This document shows positions 62,327 to 64,000 of a stretch of DNA of 64,000 bases, one piece after another. The translations under genes and the position numbers were made by a program. Under the pieces are notes generated by a model. The model did not search any database. It saw only the letters and a list, made by a program, of their open reading frames with translations, and had not been told where the DNA came from. The DNA is taken from the NCBI GenBank assembly GCA_035634255.1, contig DASQDI010000167.1, positions 62,001-126,000 on the forward strand. The letters run 5' to 3'. The stretch is from DATLMR01 sp035634255. Its GTDB lineage: Bacteria > Acidobacteriota > Blastocatellia > UBA7656. How positions within the stretch are numbered: the first letter of the stretch is position 1; the number at the start of each line of letters is the position of its first letter.

Positions 62327-63486
62327 CGACCCGAGTAAAGCGATTCGTACTTATCGATCATCGCCCGAAGGCTGAAGCCCCGCACGAGTTGCCTGCCCCG
62401 CGCCCCCATCTCTTCCGCGCGCTCGCGGTCGCCGAGCACTTCTATGAGGGCCTCCGCGAATGCGTCAGGGTCGCGCGGCGGCACTACGCGCCCCGTCTCC
62501 CCGTCCCGCACGACCGAAGGCAGGTCGCCCACGGAGGTCGCGACCACGGGCCGCGAGGCGGCCATCGCCTCAAGCACGGCTATCGGCAACCCTTCGCGGT
62601 CGGACGAAAGGGCGAACACGTCCGAAGCCGACAGGACTCTCGCCACGTCGCGGCGCACCCCCATCACTTCGACCCGCTCTCTGATGCCGAGCCGCTCGAT
62701 CTCTCCCTCTATCGCCGCGCGTTCGCTCCCCTCCCCGACTATGAGCAGGCGCGCGTTGTCGATCCTGTTCGCGACTTCCGAGAAGGCCCGGAGCAGCATG
62801 AGGTGGTTCTTTTCCGGGAACAGGCGCGCGACTATCGCCACGACGCGGGCGGACGGGTCGATGCCCAGAGCGGCGCGGGCCTCTTCTCGGGGCACGGAGA
62901 AGGAGTCGACGTCGACCCCCGCGCTGATTATCTCCAGCTTGCGTTCCGGGATCCCCACGTCTTCAAGGAGCACGCGCGCCCCGTCATTGCCGATGGCTAT
63001 GACGCGGTGGCAGAACACGGAAAGGGCTCTCAGAGCCAGTCTCAGCCGCCTGCGCTTGTAGCACTCGACCGAGTGCTCCGTGTGAATGATCTTCGCGCCC
63101 AGTATCCTGGCGGCGAGCGCGCTGTAGAAGAGCTGGTTGAAATGGTGCGTGTGAATCACGCGGGCCCCGTTCCGGCGGAACAGCCTGAAGAGCCTCCACA
63201 TCAACCGGAGGTCGATTCCCTGCCTGCGATTCATCACGACGTACGGTATGCCTTTGCGCTCGACTTCGGCTTCGAGCGCGCCACCCTGATCGACCGCGCA
63301 CATGACGCTCGGGTAGAGCTCGGGGTCGAGGTTCGAGGCTATCGTCAGGGCGTACATCTCCGACCCGCCCGCGACGAGCGACCACGTCACGTGCATCACC
63401 GTCTTAGGGGCCGATTTCGCGGACGCCGCGGGTGTCGGGGCGAGGGCTCTCATCTCGGTATCGTATGGGCCTGCGACGGCTTTCAA
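62323..63486 (-). CDS. GT4-family glycosyltransferase
   Basis: This 387-residue GT-B retaining glycosyltransferase (family 4) adds a sugar from an NDP-sugar. The N-terminal acceptor domain opens with MHVTWSLVAGGSEMYALTIA, and the C-terminal donor domain has ARLFPEKNH, a conserved Glu pair in DREGLPIAVLEAMAASRPVVA, and DGETGRVVPP. The start is uncertain: a TTG at 63486 has AGAGGAGAAG 1-2 nt upstream, while GTG at 63501 and ATG at 63453 are also in frame. It lies between the deacetylase and the acyltransferase, in one operon. Confidence 0.93.
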   Translation of the reverse strand: MKAVAGPYDTEMRALAPTPAASAKSAPKTVMHVTWSLVAGGSEMYALTIASNLDPELYPSVMCAVDQGGALEAEVERKGIPYVVMNRRQGIDLRLMWRLFRLFRRNGARVIHTHHFNQLFYSALAARILGAKIIHTEHSVECYKRRRLRLALRALSVFCHRVIAIGNDGARVLLEDVGIPERKLEIISAGVDVDSFSVPREEARAALGIDPSARVVAIVARLFPEKNHLMLLRAFSEVANRIDNARLLIVGEGSERAAIEGEIERLGIRERVEVMGVRRDVARVLSASDVFALSSDREGLPIAVLEAMAASRPVVATSVGDLPSVVRDGETGRVVPPRDPDAFAEALIEVLGDRERAEEMGARGRQLVRGFSLRAMIDKYESLYSGR

Positions 63487-63501
63487 CTCTTCTCCTCTCA
63501 C

Positions 63502-64000
63502 CTAAGCCCAGGCCGAAAGGGCGAGGGCGACGGGGGCCAGCCGCCTCAACTCCTGGCTCAGCATCAGCGCGGGGAACATAACGTTCGCGCGGAACCGGCT
63601 GGGCGACTGGTCCCTCTCCACGTGGATTCGCGACAAAGAGTAAGGGTCGCTCTGGTTCTGGAACGCGAGCCCTTCTTCGTAAGAGACGGCGTAGGAATAT
63701 CCCGCGCGGGCGACGGCGTCTTCGGCCATCTTATTGAAGCGGGACGTGCGGCCGGCGGGGTAGGCGAAGGCGAGCACCTCTTCGCCCGTGTTCTGCTCGA
63801 TCATCCTCTTGCTCGCCGAGACCTCTTCTTCTAGCTGCGCCCCCGACACGTTCGCGAGAATGGGGTGCGTGACCGAATGGCTGCCGAACTCGATGCCGCA
63901 GGCCGACATGTTTCGCACCTCGTCCCAGGACAGGTGCATCCTGTCGGAGACCCGGTCCGAGGGCCGCACGCCGAGGTCCCGGTAGAGCCGGTCCTGAAAG
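63502..64000 (-). CDS. Polysaccharide deacetylase, C-terminal part (5' end outside window)
   Basis: This is the C-terminal part (166 codons) of a NodB-homology (CE4) deacetylase. The frame is open at the window edge, where it reads FQDRLYRDLGVRPSDRV. The metal-binding His pair is in GSHSVTHPILAN, and FAYPAGRTSRFNKMA contributes to the active site. The catalytic Asp and the start lie upstream, outside the window. It removes acetyl groups from N-acetylglucosamine-type polymers. It is the first visible gene of the exopolysaccharide-type cluster; the glycosyltransferase follows within 15-50 bp. Confidence 0.92.
   Translation of the reverse strand, partial: FQDRLYRDLGVRPSDRVSDRMHLSWDEVRNMSACGIEFGSHSVTHPILANVSGAQLEEEVSASKRMIEQNTGEEVLAFAYPAGRTSRFNKMAEDAVARAGYSYAVSYEEGLAFQNQSDPYSLSRIHVERDQSPSRFRANVMFPALMLSQELRRLAPVALALSAWA

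Noticed and set aside
62389..63834. 481-codon + strand frame opposite the glycosyltransferase and deacetylase
   Set aside because: It is antisense to two genes with clear motifs, and has an Arg/Pro-rich composition typical of such shadows.

Overview
The window is about 64 kb of GC-rich bacterial chromosome, densely coded on both strands. There is no sign of phage, plasmid, insertion sequence, CRISPR, rRNA or tRNA. The gene content suggests an acidobacterium, perhaps of the Blastocatellia type: an Oar-like TonB receptor with a carboxypeptidase-regulatory plug domain, a delta-60 repeat protein, a HEAT-TonB fusion, an M2 (ACE-like) peptidase, secreted subtilase and M64 peptidases, and a tandem ThyX-like protein. 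The phylum is inferred from this mixture and is not proven by any one gene. Both window edges cut a gene: alaS on the left and a polysaccharide deacetylase on the right.

Layout. 1-13 kb, mostly + strand: the end of alaS, an animal-type heme peroxidase, an Oar-like TonB receptor, a subtilase, then tandem ThyX-like protein, dut and an M64 peptidase, and a short coiled-coil gene. 13-22.5 kb, - strand: an aldo/keto reductase and a TetR-controlled RND efflux locus (tetR, membrane fusion protein, HAE1 pump, TolC-like channel, and a second, minimal fusion lipoprotein). A near-perfect palindromic operator lies in front of tetR. 22.5-33.7 kb, mixed: dcd, an alpha-oxoamine synthase, an acyl-CoA ligase, sixA, an M50 protease with CBS domains, a VOC protein, a TPR-AMIN amidase and a lytic transglycosylase. 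The transglycosylase is preceded by a promoter and a candidate class-I cyclic-dinucleotide (GEMM-I) riboswitch. 34-39.5 kb: an aldehyde dehydrogenase, class I fumarase, and a separate atpI-atpB-atpE group closed by a terminator.

41-52.4 kb holds most of a reductive pyrimidine (or hydantoin) breakdown route: an NCS1 permease, dihydropyrimidinase, a beta-ureidopropionase-like amidohydrolase and an AGXT2-like aminotransferase. A luciferase-like oxidoreductase is close by, and a response regulator, a Crp-family regulator, a HEAT-TonB protein and an M2 peptidase are interspersed. The first enzyme, dihydropyrimidine dehydrogenase, is not in the window. 53-58.7 kb: a secreted TPR protein, a two-domain secreted protein, and a translationally coupled pair (a multi-pass membrane protein with a duplicated His motif plus a His-rich membrane-anchored partner) followed by a 59-residue DUF5522-like Cys-rich protein. 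58.7-64 kb, - strand: a surface-polysaccharide type cluster of deacetylase, GT4 glycosyltransferase, two paralogous FemAB/BioF2-like acyltransferases and a JmjC-like cupin.

The most unusual non-coding signals are a family of palindromic intergenic elements, with five full copies and one fragment. Their arms are TCAGGGG/CCCCTGA and they have a shared core of about 25 bp that occurs in both orientations. The full copies begin directly at stop codons, and one supplies the C-terminus of an acetyltransferase. The second is the candidate riboswitch, which has a possible competing hairpin. Among the proteins, the tandem ThyX-like protein splits the ThyX signature between its halves.
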